Shown: piece by piece, positions 49,445 through 58,772 of the stretch
Layout: each line of letters opens with the position of its first letter
Position numbering within the stretch: the first letter of the stretch is position 1
Origin: Marinilabilia salmonicolor
Lineage (GTDB): Bacteria > Bacteroidota > Bacteroidia > Bacteroidales > Marinilabiliaceae
Assembly: GCF_003003035.1 (NCBI RefSeq)
Contig: NZ_PVTS01000017.1
Location: 1-64,000, forward strand
Length of the DNA stretch: 64,000 bases
Direction: 5' to 3'
Notes under the pieces: model-generated
What the model was told of the DNA's origin: nothing
The model's database searches: none
What the model saw: only the letters and a program-made list of their open reading frames with translations
Translations under genes and position numbers: made by a program

Positions 49445-52258
49445 ATGGGAAAGACCAAAGCTACAGCATCCAAATACATTAGCATAAAAGGGGCACGGGT
49501 TCACAACCTGAAAAACATCGACCTGGACATCCCCCGAAATCAGTTTATTATTATTACCGGTGTATCAGGCTCCGGCAAAAGCTCACTGGCCTTCGACACG
49601 CTTTACGCTGAAGGACAGCGACGCTATGTGGAAAGCCTGAGTTCTTATGCCCGGCAGTTCCTCGGACGTCTCGACAAGCCTGAGGTGGACTATATCAAAG
49701 GTATTCCGCCTGCCATTGCCATTGAGCAAAAAGTTAATACCCGAAATCCACGATCCACCGTGGGAACATCAACGGAGATATACGATTACCTGAAACTGCT
49801 GTATGCCCGCATAGGGCGCACTTTTTCACCCGTATCGGGCAATGAGGTTAAGAAGCATCAGGTGGATGATGTCATCGACTTCATCAACCAGTTCGAAGAT
49901 GGAACAAAAATGGCCGTTCTGGCAAGTATCGTCACACCGGCAGACCGTTCCTGCGCCGACCATTTGTCCATTCTCAAACAACAGGGTTTCAGCCGGGTGG
50001 AATCAGATGGAACTTTCCTGAGAATTGATGAACTGCTGCAGGATGAAGACTTGCTCTCAAAATGCCGGGAAATAAATCTGGTGATCGATCGCATCAGTGT
50101 AAAAAAAGAGGATGAAGACAACGAATCGCGTCTGGCCGACTCACTTCAAACGGCCTTTTACGAAGGACGGGGAGAGTGTCTGATTAAGATTTACACTGAT
50201 GAGGGGCCTCAAACGTACACATTCTCCAACCGATTTGAAGCCGATGGCATTGTCTTTGAAGAACCCACCGAACACACCTTTTCTTTTAACAATCCTATTG
50301 GAGCCTGCCCCACCTGCGAAGGATTTGGCAACGTAATCGGCATTGACGAAGACCTGGTAATCCCCAACAAGAATCTGTCGATATATGACGATGCCATTGC
50401 CTGCTGGCGTGGTGAAAAAATGGGGGAATGGAAAAATGTTTTGATCAACAATGCACACAAATTCGACTTCCCTGTTCACAAACCTTATTATGAGCTTACA
50501 CCGGAACAACGAGAGCTGTTATGGACCGGAAACCGCCATTTTTACGGACTGAATAAGTTCTTTAAGCATCTCGAATCCAAACAATATAAGATCCAGTTCA
50601 GAGTAATGCTTTCGCGTTACCGGGGAAAAACAACCTGTCCCGATTGCCGGGGTACCCGTCTGAAGAAGGAGGCCATGTACGTCAAAATCAACGGCAGGAG
50701 CATTCATGAACTCGTGCTGATGCCCGTATCTGAACTGGAGACTTTCTTCGGAGAGCTGAAACTCAACGAGCATGAACAAAAAGTCTCCAAACGGCTGCTG
50801 ATAGAAATCACCTCCCGCCTGCAGTTTCTCAACAATGTGGGACTCGGATATCTGACACTTAACCGGCTTTCCTCCACACTATCGGGCGGTGAGAGTCAGC
50901 GCATCAACCTGGCCACTTCGCTGGGCAGCAGCCTGGTAGGATCGCTTTACATTCTGGATGAGCCCAGCATTGGTCTCCATCCCCGCGATACCCATCTGCT
51001 TATCAATGTTCTTCAGCACTTAAAAAAGCTGGGAAACACAGTCGTTGTGGTCGAACATGATGAAGAGATCATCCGAGCCGGCGACGAAATCATTGACATC
51101 GGGCCGAGAGCCGGGCAAAATGGCGGAGAAGTTGTGTTTCAGGGGAACTTCAGAGAACTGGAAGCCACTCCCGACAGTCTTACTACCCAATATTTGAATG
51201 GGACCCGAAAAATTGAAATTCCTTCTTCCCGGAGATCATGGAACAATTCGCTGGAAATTGTTGGCGCCAGAGAGAACAATCTAAAAAATCTGAATGTAAA
51301 AATCCCGCTCAATGTGCTGCATGTAATAACAGGAGTCAGCGGTTCCGGAAAATCATCTCTGGTAAAAAAAGTACTCTATCCGGCCCTGAAAAAGATCAAA
51401 GGAGGATATGCCGATAAAACTGGCGAGTTTGATCTGCTGAAAGGAGATACAAAAGCAATCTCTGACGTTGAATTCATTGACCAGAATCCCATCGGAAAGT
51501 CCTCAAGATCCAACCCCGCCACTTACCTCAAAGCATACGACGAAATCAGAAAACTGATGGCCGACCAGAAACAGGCGAAAGTCAACGGCCTCAAACCGGC
51601 ACACTTCTCCTTCAATGTGGACGGCGGACGGTGCGATGAATGTCAGGGAGAAGGAACCATTAAAATAGAAATGCAGTTTATGGCTGACATCGTTCTCACC
51701 TGTGAGAGTTGCCAGGGAAAACGATTTAAGCCTGAAATTCTGGACATCACTTACAGGGGCAAAAACATCCATGATATTCTGGAAATGACCGTCAATCAGA
51801 GCATTGAATTCTTCAGGGAGGCCGATGGTAATACCGAAAAACGCATCGCAGTAAAACTACAGCCGCTGGCAGATGTAGGATTGGGCTATGTACACCTGGG
51901 GCAACCTTCCAGTACACTGAGTGGCGGTGAGAGCCAGCGTATAAAACTGGCATCTTTTCTGGCTATGGAAAAAACGGAGCCTACTCTTTTCATTTTTGAT
52001 GAACCTACCACAGGCCTCCACTTTCATGACATTCAAAAACTCCTGAAAGCATTTGAAGCATTGATAGAAAAAGGCCATACCGTTTTAGTGGTGGAGCACA
52101 ATATGGAGATCATCAAGTCGGCCGACTGGATTACAGACCTGGGGCCGGAAGGCGGAAATGAAGGAGGCAATCTGGTGTTTGCAGGAAAACCCGAGGACCT
52201 GATAAAATCAGGATTGGGACATACCGGTAAATATCTGGAGCCCTACCTGCCTCAATAG
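49445..52258 (+). CDS. uvrA: Excinuclease ABC subunit A
   Basis: 937 residues, the damage-recognition ATPase of nucleotide excision repair that loads UvrB. First Walker A is GVSGSGKSS (39-47) and the second is near 630. The two LSGGESQRI signatures are near 480 and 820, each followed by a Walker B (LYILDEPSIGLHPRD, LFIFDEPTTGLHFHD). Zinc modules are CPTCEGFG near 289 with CPDCRG near 398, and CDECQGEG near 730 with CESCQG near 753. Length is normal. It acts in the cytoplasm as a dimer. It is followed by convergent minus-strand genes. Confidence 0.97.
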   Translation: MGKTKATASKYISIKGARVHNLKNIDLDIPRNQFIIITGVSGSGKSSLAFDTLYAEGQRRYVESLSSYARQFLGRLDKPEVDYIKGIPPAIAIEQKVNTRNPRSTVGTSTEIYDYLKLLYARIGRTFSPVSGNEVKKHQVDDVIDFINQFEDGTKMAVLASIVTPADRSCADHLSILKQQGFSRVESDGTFLRIDELLQDEDLLSKCREINLVIDRISVKKEDEDNESRLADSLQTAFYEGRGECLIKIYTDEGPQTYTFSNRFEADGIVFEEPTEHTFSFNNPIGACPTCEGFGNVIGIDEDLVIPNKNLSIYDDAIACWRGEKMGEWKNVLINNAHKFDFPVHKPYYELTPEQRELLWTGNRHFYGLNKFFKHLESKQYKIQFRVMLSRYRGKTTCPDCRGTRLKKEAMYVKINGRSIHELVLMPVSELETFFGELKLNEHEQKVSKRLLIEITSRLQFLNNVGLGYLTLNRLSSTLSGGESQRINLATSLGSSLVGSLYILDEPSIGLHPRDTHLLINVLQHLKKLGNTVVVVEHDEEIIRAGDEIIDIGPRAGQNGGEVVFQGNFRELEATPDSLTTQYLNGTRKIEIPSSRRSWNNSLEIVGARENNLKNLNVKIPLNVLHVITGVSGSGKSSLVKKVLYPALKKIKGGYADKTGEFDLLKGDTKAISDVEFIDQNPIGKSSRSNPATYLKAYDEIRKLMADQKQAKVNGLKPAHFSFNVDGGRCDECQGEGTIKIEMQFMADIVLTCESCQGKRFKPEILDITYRGKNIHDILEMTVNQSIEFFREADGNTEKRIAVKLQPLADVGLGYVHLGQPSSTLSGGESQRIKLASFLAMEKTEPTLFIFDEPTTGLHFHDIQKLLKAFEALIEKGHTVLVVEHNMEIIKSADWITDLGPEGGNEGGNLVFAGKPEDLIKSGLGHTGKYLEPYLPQ

Positions 52259-52283
52259 GGCCAGATAACAGGCAAGACTCTAT

Positions 52284-52763
52284 TTAATCCAGTTCAAGGC
52301 CAAAAAGAATGGCAACACAACCTCCGGTGTCAATTTCAGGGTTCTCATCATCAGGAACCGATACCTCAACCTCTATGGTGCGGGTAGTTTGCACATCAAA
52401 ATCCCAACGGCTTGCAAATTCAACCTGAGAATTATCAAAGAGAAGGCCGGAGTCAGCATCCAGCACCCTGAAATGCAGTTTAGGCAGTTCCGAAACACCC
52501 TTGACCAACAATCTGTATTTCTGCCCCTTAAAAACGGTTTTTCTGAGAACAATGGTTTCTCCTTCGCCAAGAATCGTGGCGTTATAGTTACCATCATGAA
52601 GATATGGCGATAATTCAGGCTTAGCTACCGCCCTTGCAAAACCGGAACACTGAGCCACACTACTTACCGACACAAAAAAAAGGACCAAAAAAGCACCACC
52701 GACAAATGTCAGCATACGGGCCATTTTTTTGAGGCGATATTTCATAAAGTTTTCGTTCAGCAT
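52284..52763 (-). CDS. Secreted hypothetical protein
   Basis: 159 residues, or 153 from the second ATG (52745, MKYRLKKMARMLTFVGGAFL), which gives the better signal peptide; cleavage is expected after SSVAQ. The mature part is beta-rich, with LRKTVFKGQKYRLLVKGVSE, LHFRVLDADSG and a C-terminal GGCVAILFGLELD; two cysteines (C39 in AQCSGFARA and the one near the end) could form a disulphide. No family is recognised with certainty. It precedes, on the same strand, a lipoprotein gene of similar age. Periplasmic or surface location is inferred. Confidence 0.6.
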   Translation of the reverse strand: MLNENFMKYRLKKMARMLTFVGGAFLVLFFVSVSSVAQCSGFARAVAKPELSPYLHDGNYNATILGEGETIVLRKTVFKGQKYRLLVKGVSELPKLHFRVLDADSGLLFDNSQVEFASRWDFDVQTTRTIEVEVSVPDDENPEIDTGGCVAILFGLELD

Positions 52764-52857
52764 TCGTCTTTTAATGGTTTGAGTGTATCAACCCGAGCCG
52801 CATGATACTAACTCATCGGATCCGGGGAAAAATGTCAACAATTACAATAACGAAACA

Positions 52858-53796
52858 TCAGGAAATAAAATTGTTGCGCAGCTCCGCAATTTTTTCACAA
52901 AGCAGAATATAATCATCGGGAGATATCTCAATCTCACTTTTAGCTCTGATGGTGGTAGTCCTGTTCAGAGTATCGGTAACAGCCTCCACTTCCGAAGTAT
53001 TAACAATAGTTACTTTATCAAAAATCTCCGATAATTCCTGCATATCAGCCAACAACCGGTCTATGTCGGAATTTTCATCCCTGTAGGTTTCCATCATATT
53101 CTGAAGGGTCACCAGTGAGAGTTTCTGATAAAGAATCCGCTCCACAAGGTTCTTATTGTTTTGAAGATTTCCCCTTGTCAACGAAGTGGCAAGATACAAT
53201 CCTTCAATCCAGCCACCTGCCAAAACAATTACCGAAACGGCAGCACGATTATTTTCAGAAAGATAGGCATTAGAGTTCATATAGGTTTCGGAGATGATGT
53301 TCATTACCACCTCCCGGTTGTTCATATTTTCTTCAAGCTGACGAATGGTCTGCTCATCAATAGCGCCCAGTATTCCGAGTTCATCGGCCAGATTTCGTGC
53401 ATTCCCCATGTATTCAATGGTTGTTTGCGACTGGTCGAACAAGCTGGCATAACTAAGATCGGCACTGTAAATTCCCAAATTCAGCGCCATCTTAAAATTG
53501 GTATTGTATTTCGAGATATTGTCCAGAGGATTGAGAATATCCGGATCGAATCCGGCGCCGGCACGCTTAATCAGCATGGCTGTTTCCAAAGGAGATGGCA
53601 GTGAATAAAAGATAAGCTTTGACTTATTCAGATCTTCAACCAGCTGATCATTCATCGGGACGGACTCAATGATATCTTTCTCTGAATTTTCAGATTCTTT
53701 CTTTGCACCTGAATTACAGGCAAAAAATGTCAAAACAAAACCTCCGAGGGCTACCAACCGAATCGTTAAAGAAGCTTTATGTAAAACCTTTGTCAT
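52858..53796 (-). CDS. Putative lipoprotein, unknown function
   Basis: 312 residues. The signal peptide ends in the lipobox LTFFAC with Cys27, so the mature protein should be lipid-anchored. The rest is almost wholly alpha-helical: KSLIFYSLPSPLETAMLIKR, NPLDNISKYNTNFKMALNLG, LYLATSLTRGNLQNNK. The central GIYSADLSYASLFDQSQTTI resembles segments of uncharacterised Bacteroidota helical lipoproteins. No catalytic motif is seen. It lies upstream of the secreted protein gene with a gap of about 95 bp, so the two may be one unit. Confidence 0.65.
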   Translation of the reverse strand: MTKVLHKASLTIRLVALGGFVLTFFACNSGAKKESENSEKDIIESVPMNDQLVEDLNKSKLIFYSLPSPLETAMLIKRAGAGFDPDILNPLDNISKYNTNFKMALNLGIYSADLSYASLFDQSQTTIEYMGNARNLADELGILGAIDEQTIRQLEENMNNREVVMNIISETYMNSNAYLSENNRAAVSVIVLAGGWIEGLYLATSLTRGNLQNNKNLVERILYQKLSLVTLQNMMETYRDENSDIDRLLADMQELSEIFDKVTIVNTSEVEAVTDTLNRTTTIRAKSEIEISPDDYILLCEKIAELRNNFIS

Positions 53797-53970
53797 AGAT
53801 ACAACAAGTTGAAGCGACCAAACTTATTGATCGCTGTTTTAATAATTACACAATTTATTACTTTTCCACACGACAATCAAAGAATCGTCTGATATTTTGA
53901 CCGACGTAGTAATCAGAAAGATGTGCGCTTCTTTTTCCCGGGTAGTAACCCACTCTACCGGCAATAAAAA

Positions 53971-54957
53971 CTATTCAAATTTGGAGAAATATTTCATAAA
54001 CTGAGCTCTTTCATAAAGCGCAGGATTTTTCATATTCCGATAGTTCATTTTTCCCTGGAAGTCTTTAATCGATGAGAAATTATGCTCCTGCATCCAGCTT
54101 TCAATAAATTCAACCATTCGGGTAATGACTTCAGGACCGTTTTTGTAAACAGCAGAACAAACCTGAGCTGCCGAGGCACCTGCCAGTAGCTGTTTGACAA
54201 CTGCAGTGCCATCATGAATTCCGGTGGATGCTGCAATATCGGTTTTGTTTATTTTAGAACTTACGATGGCCACCCAACGCAAAGACTGACGAATATCTGA
54301 AGGATTGCTGAATACTTCGGCAGAAGTAAGACTTAATGTATGAATATCAATATCAGGTTCATAAAAACGGTTAAACAAAACCACTCCCTTAGCTCCTGAA
54401 ACAGAAAGCCGGTCAACAACATGTACCAAATCGGAGAAATAAGGTCCAAGCTTCATAGATACCGGAATGGAAACGACCTCACTAACTGTTTCTGCTATCT
54501 TAAAATAAATATCCTCATAGGTTCCCGGCTCACTGTTTTTATCGGTATTAACCCTGAAAACATTCAATTCCAGAGCATCGGCACCTGCATTTTCAATTTC
54601 CTGGGCAAAATTGACCCATTCATCGGCAGAAAAACAGTTAATACTGGCTATAACCGGAATATCCACAGCCGCTTTGGCATCCTTAATCAATTTCAAATAG
54701 GCCGAGACTGAATTCTCACGGGTATATTCCCGCACATAATCCATGGCTTCAGGATAATCAAATCCATGACCTCCTCTTACCTCATTGTTTACTTCGTGGA
54801 TAATCTGCTCTTCAAAAAGGGACTTCAAAACAACTGCCCCTGCTCCGGCAGCTGCAAGCTTTTGTATTTGTTCAACGCTATTGGTCAGTCCTGAACTGCT
54901 GACAACAACAGGATTTTTCAATTTTAACCCCAGGTAAGTGGTCTCTAAATTTGCCAT
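53971..54957 (-). CDS. Dihydroorotate dehydrogenase-like protein
   Basis: 328 residues, an FMN-type TIM barrel opening MANLETTYLGLKLKNPVVVS. ADALELNVFRVNTD near 126-139 replaces the E/N-x-SCPN region of true PyrD enzymes; VSMKLGPYFSDL near 164 holds the FMN Lys; GVVLFNRFYEPDID near 191 follows. ASTGIHDGTAVVKQLLAGAS near 240-259 is the phosphate-binding turn. The PyrD Ser/Cys base is not evident, so it may not make orotate. Homologues in Bacteroidota are annotated as dihydroorotate dehydrogenase-like and their substrate is unknown. No pyrimidine genes are near. Confidence 0.75.
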   Translation of the reverse strand: MANLETTYLGLKLKNPVVVSSSGLTNSVEQIQKLAAAGAGAVVLKSLFEEQIIHEVNNEVRGGHGFDYPEAMDYVREYTRENSVSAYLKLIKDAKAAVDIPVIASINCFSADEWVNFAQEIENAGADALELNVFRVNTDKNSEPGTYEDIYFKIAETVSEVVSIPVSMKLGPYFSDLVHVVDRLSVSGAKGVVLFNRFYEPDIDIHTLSLTSAEVFSNPSDIRQSLRWVAIVSSKINKTDIAASTGIHDGTAVVKQLLAGASAAQVCSAVYKNGPEVITRMVEFIESWMQEHNFSSIKDFQGKMNYRNMKNPALYERAQFMKYFSKFE

Positions 54958-55044
54958 GTCCTTATATGCTTTATGCGTTTTTCTTTAAAATTTGCTTTAA
55001 CAAATATAATCAAAACCGTAAAAGTCCCAATCGTTTTGGGGTGA

Positions 55045-55719
55045 TTACACGTAATTGCGCTCCCCGAAAATAGAACTACCTATGCGCACCATATTGCTTC
55101 CCTCCTCTACGGCAATCTCATAATCACTTGACATACCCATACTTAAAAACGAAAACTCTTCTCTTTCCTTAAAATATTTCTCCTTCACCCTCTCAAAAGT
55201 GTTTTTTAAGGTGCGGAACTCTCCGGCGACCTTTTCCCGGTCATCCGTAAAGGTAGCCATCCCCATAAGCCCTCTTATCTCTACATTAGAAAAGGACTGA
55301 AAATCCTGACTCTCCAGCAACTCAAACAATTCAGTTTCATCAAGACCAAACTTGGTCTCCTCACTGGCAATATGCATCTGTAGCAAACAAGGAATAATCC
55401 GCTCATTTTTGGCACCCTCCTTATTTATGGCCCGAAGCAAACGAAGACTATCCACTCCATGAATCAAAGAGACAAACGGGGCGATGTATTTCACCTTATT
55501 GCGCTGCAGGTGACCAATCATATGCCATTGAATATCTTTGGGAAGACTTTCCTGCTTATCCACCAGCTCCTGCACCTTATTTTCACCAAAGATGCGCTGC
55601 CCGGCCTCATAGGCCTCCATAATCATTTCGTTGGGTTTGGTTTTTGATACTGCCACAAGGGTAACTTCTCCAGGCAGCTGTTCCTTTAATTTTTGAATAC
55701 TCTGACTAACTGATGACAT
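55045..55719 (-). CDS. YggS/PLPBP-family pyridoxal-phosphate-binding protein
   Basis: 224 residues, a PLP-homeostasis protein with the fold of alanine racemase's N-terminal barrel. Lys26 in TLVAVSKTKP carries PLP. IFGENKVQELVDK near 43, WHMIGHLQRNK near 63-73 (the family signature), HGVDSLRLLRAI near 85 and FLSMGMSSDYEIAVEEGSNM near 189-208 are all conserved. The family buffers PLP and affects isoleucine and valine balance; no catalytic activity is known. It lies just after the DUF1015 gene, in a cluster with serC and serA. Confidence 0.93.
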   Translation of the reverse strand: MSSVSQSIQKLKEQLPGEVTLVAVSKTKPNEMIMEAYEAGQRIFGENKVQELVDKQESLPKDIQWHMIGHLQRNKVKYIAPFVSLIHGVDSLRLLRAINKEGAKNERIIPCLLQMHIASEETKFGLDETELFELLESQDFQSFSNVEIRGLMGMATFTDDREKVAGEFRTLKNTFERVKEKYFKEREEFSFLSMGMSSDYEIAVEEGSNMVRIGSSIFGERNYV

Positions 55720-55816
55720 AAATCCTTTTACTTTTTTTCACTAAAAATCCCGGTCGGAATAATATGGCAAGTTACCAAGAATTCTGCACCGGGAAAAATA
55801 ATATTATTATCAAGAA

Positions 55817-57067
55817 TCAAAGTTCATGAATCACCAGTCCCGATCTGAGTTTAGGTTCAAACCAGGTGGTTTTGGGTGGCATGATATTCCCGGTATCGGC
55901 AATATCTATCAACTGCTGCATAGAAACAGGATAAAGCGCAAATGCAACCTTCATTTCACCCGAATCCACCCGCTTCTTCAGCTCCTCAAGTCCGCGAATA
56001 CCACCAATGAAATCAATCCTTTTTGATGTCCGCAAATCGTTAATGTCCAATAATTTGTCTAACACCTCACCGGACAAAATGGTTACATCCAGCACTCCAA
56101 TCGGATCCTGATCGTTATAGGTTCCCGGTTTTGCCTGAAGACTGTACCATTTTCCGGCAAGATACATCCCAAATTCATGGAGCATGGATGGTTTATATAT
56201 TTCAGCACCTTTCTCTGTTACATCAAAAGAGGTGGACAGTTTCTCAAGAAATTGTTCTTCGGAAAGGCCGTTCAGATCTTTTACCACTCGATTGTAATCA
56301 ATAATCTCCAGTTGATCATCGGGAAAATGCACTGCCATGAAATAATTGTACTCTTCGTCTCCGGTATGGTTGGGGTTGGCTGCTTTTCGTTCCAGCCCTA
56401 CCCTTGCAGCCGCTGCAGTTCGGTGATGTCCGTCGGCCACATAAGTGCAGGGAACCTTTTCAGCAAATAACGTTTCCAATTGGTTATTGGTATCAGCATC
56501 TTTTACCACCCAAAAGTGATGTCCGAAGCCGTCATCCTCTGCAACAAAATCGTATTCAGGCTCCTGATTTTCCACAATTCCTTTTACAATGGCATCTATT
56601 TCCGGCACAGCTTTGTAACTAAAAAACACAGGTTCCAGATTGGCATTGTTGGTCCGGATGTGTACCATGCGGTCTTCCTCTTTATCGGGACGGGTAAGTT
56701 CATGCTTCTTGATAATCCCGTTCTCATAATCAGAACAGGCGGCAGAACCTACAATCCCGTACTGAGTCCGCCCGTTCATGGTTTGAGCATAAATATAAAA
56801 ACGAGGTTCAGGTTCCGGAACCAGCCATCCCTGTTTTTTAAAGTTTTGAAAATTCTCTGCCGATTTGCTGTAAACCTCATCTGAATGCACATCCACATCC
56901 TGCTCACAATCAATCTCTGCTCTGGTAATATGCAACAATGAGTAATCTTTTCCTTCAGCCATTTTTGCGGCCTCCTGCGAATTCATAACATCGTAGGGCA
57001 GACAAGAAAGTCCTGCCGCAATTTCTTTGGGAGGACGAAGTCCCTTAAAAGGTTTTACTATTGCCAT
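55817..57067 (-). CDS. DUF1015 domain-containing protein
   Basis: 416 residues. It begins MAIVKPFKGLRPPKEIA, then LSCLPYDVMNSQEA, and contains YVADGHHRTAAAARVG near 213-228 and a C-terminal GNIMPPKTTWFEPKLRSGLV. These are the hallmarks of the DUF1015 family, often next to serA and serC in Bacteroidota and Clostridia. The function of the family is not firmly known; a serine-kinase activity has been described for related proteins, which fits the serine-gene context. The HHRTAAA motif resembles ParB-like catalytic stretches. It lies 720 bp downstream of serA, with a small mobile element in the gap. Confidence 0.8.
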   Translation of the reverse strand: MAIVKPFKGLRPPKEIAAGLSCLPYDVMNSQEAAKMAEGKDYSLLHITRAEIDCEQDVDVHSDEVYSKSAENFQNFKKQGWLVPEPEPRFYIYAQTMNGRTQYGIVGSAACSDYENGIIKKHELTRPDKEEDRMVHIRTNNANLEPVFFSYKAVPEIDAIVKGIVENQEPEYDFVAEDDGFGHHFWVVKDADTNNQLETLFAEKVPCTYVADGHHRTAAAARVGLERKAANPNHTGDEEYNYFMAVHFPDDQLEIIDYNRVVKDLNGLSEEQFLEKLSTSFDVTEKGAEIYKPSMLHEFGMYLAGKWYSLQAKPGTYNDQDPIGVLDVTILSGEVLDKLLDINDLRTSKRIDFIGGIRGLEELKKRVDSGEMKVAFALYPVSMQQLIDIADTGNIMPPKTTWFEPKLRSGLVIHEL

Positions 57068-57354
57068 ATAAAAAAAAGTTTTTTGATATAAGTAAAGTTG
57101 CGTCTGTTGTTATTAGTCAGCAGTCAGCAGTATTATAGCCAGTAGCATGATTTACAGCGACTGACATACGATACAGGAACCAACAATTATTGTACAGACA
57201 TCAGATTTAAAGGTGGTTAAAATTTTTGTGATATAAAAGTACTTTAGTTAGGTAACTAAGGAAAATAGTCGTAAAGCAGAAGAGGTGAGCTATGAGAAAT
57301 GAAAGGTAAAAATTGAGAATTGAGAGGTGAGAGTTGAGAAATATTTCCTTGCCA

Positions 57355-57450
57355 TGGTAAACCAGCCCCGGCGAGGCGACAGTTTGGTAGCAACTGGTAG
57401 CAATAACGTTCCAATGAATGGAAAGCCCCGGAAGGGGTAGCACCTACAAA
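57355..57450. repeat. Cassette A modules, inverted fragment
   Basis: GCCATGGTAAACCAGCCCCG, GGCGACAGTTTGGTAGCAAC and GGAAAGCCCCGGAAGGGG. This is the reverse complement of the GCCGGGGC module pair at 41990-42080 and 21820-21890. The stretch 57068-57354 holds AGTCAGCAGTCAGCAGT and AT-rich DNA with no gene. Confidence 0.65.
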
Positions 57451-57604
57451 TAAGAATATTATGAATGTAATTCAGCTATTAATCGAGACATAAAGTCTTT
57501 AGGCATAACATTTTACAGGAACCACCAAACACTCCAAAGCCCGAAAATATCCTAAAAAATATTTTCGGGCTTGCAACATAAATATTATTACGGAGAGCTT
57601 ATTT

Positions 57605-57791
57605 AGAGTCTGTCCATAAACCAAGCGTTTTTCACGTGTTTGAACTAGAAAGTTCAAATTCAAGGCGTGTGAAAAATCTAAACCGCAGTCCCGAAGTAGC
57701 GTTTGTAAGATTTTTAAACAAAAAGCACAATCGGGATGAGGATCTAGATTTTGAGCAACAACGCAGAGGTTGGACTTTATAGACAAACACT
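57605..57791. mobile_element. MITE-like element 1, at the serA stop codon
   Basis: Left end AGAGTCTGTCCATAAA, right end TTTATAGACAAACACT: imperfect 16-bp inverted ends. Direct repeats ATTT lie on both sides (57601-57604 and 57792-57795), a 4-bp target duplication. The right end abuts the serA stop: minus-strand TAG is T from the duplication and AG from the element. Removal of the element would give TAA at the same place, so the protein is not changed. No coding frame inside. Confidence 0.8.
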
Positions 57792-58713
57792 ATTTATTCA
57801 CCCGGAAAGTTTCGTCTCCATCCTTCAGGAACTTAACAATTTGGTTGGCAGCAGCCACTCCTGCATTGATGTTAGCCTCGGAGGTCTGTGCGCCCATTTT
57901 CTTAGGCGTAAAGAAGAATCGTCCCGGGAATTTCTCCTCAAAAACCGCTTTATTATCTGGGGCAATATCAGAAATATAAGCAAAGTCGGCTCGTTTCTCC
58001 ATGAGCGCCACCACGCTTTCCTCATCAATTACCTCCTTACGTGCAGTATTTACTAGCACAGCACCTTCGGGCATTGTGTTAAGCAACCCCGCATTGATAG
58101 ACTTTTTGGTTTTATCATTGGCCGGAATATGCAATGACACATACTGACAAGTACTGTACAATTCCTCTACTGATGAGACAGGTGTGATACCATCAGCTTT
58201 AATTTTAGCATCCTCAACAAAAGGATCGAAGGCATATACATCCATTCCGAAACCTTTGGCTATTTTGGCCACATAGATTCCCACGTTTCCATAGGCGTGA
58301 ATTCCAATTTTCTTTCCACGAAGCTCCGTTCCGGCCGCTCCGTTGAAATGATTACGTGCCTGAAAAACCATCATTCCAAATGCAAGCTCTGCCACTGCAT
58401 TGGAGTTCTGCCCGGGGGTATTCATAGCCACAATATTTTTAGCCGAACAAGCCTCCAGATCCAGATTGTCGTATCCCGCACCGGCACGAACAACAATCTG
58501 CAACTCTTTTGCAGCATCAACCACATCAGCGGTTACTTTATCCGACCGAACAATCAGAGCGTTGGCATCGGCAACAGCAGCATTGAGTTCATCAGGTGAT
58601 GAATATTTCTCAAGCAAAGACATAGAAAAACCTGCAGCTTCAACAATCTCTTTTATCTGAGCTACTGCAGCAGGAGCAAAAGGTTTTTCGGTTGCAACCA
58701 GTATTTTCTTCAT
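57790..58713 (-). CDS. serA: D-3-phosphoglycerate dehydrogenase (short type)
   Basis: 307 residues from the ATG at 58713. It oxidises 3-phosphoglycerate to 3-phosphohydroxypyruvate, the first step of serine synthesis. The NAD-binding fold has KKIGIHAYGNVGIYVAKIA near 138-156, the Arg is in VVRAGAGYDNLDLE near 75, and NTARKEVIDEE near 221 holds the Glu. The usual C-terminal His of TPHIGA is replaced: the segment reads TPKKMGAQT with Lys272 at that place. Length lacks the ACT domain. This matches the Lys-type enzymes of Bacteroides and Entamoeba. serC lies directly upstream. Confidence 0.88.
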   Translation of the reverse strand: MKKILVATEKPFAPAAVAQIKEIVEAAGFSMSLLEKYSSPDELNAAVADANALIVRSDKVTADVVDAAKELQIVVRAGAGYDNLDLEACSAKNIVAMNTPGQNSNAVAELAFGMMVFQARNHFNGAAGTELRGKKIGIHAYGNVGIYVAKIAKGFGMDVYAFDPFVEDAKIKADGITPVSSVEELYSTCQYVSLHIPANDKTKKSINAGLLNTMPEGAVLVNTARKEVIDEESVVALMEKRADFAYISDIAPDNKAVFEEKFPGRFFFTPKKMGAQTSEANINAGVAAANQIVKFLKDGDETFRVNK

Positions 58714-58736
58714 AATTACCAAAGTTTTAAACAAAC

Positions 58737-58758
58737 AAAGGGCCCTCAAAGGCCCTTT
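58737..58758 (-). terminator. Hairpin between serC and serA
   Basis: AAAGGGCC, a 6-nt loop, then GGCCCTTT. On the minus strand it is followed by TTTGTTTGTTT. It lies between the serC stop and the serA ATG, so it may attenuate serA or partly separate the two genes. Confidence 0.6.
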
Positions 58759-58772
58759 GCTGTGGTTTAATG

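Noticed and set aside
58297-58660. Plus-strand frames opposite serA
   Set aside because: Antisense shadows of a well-conserved gene.
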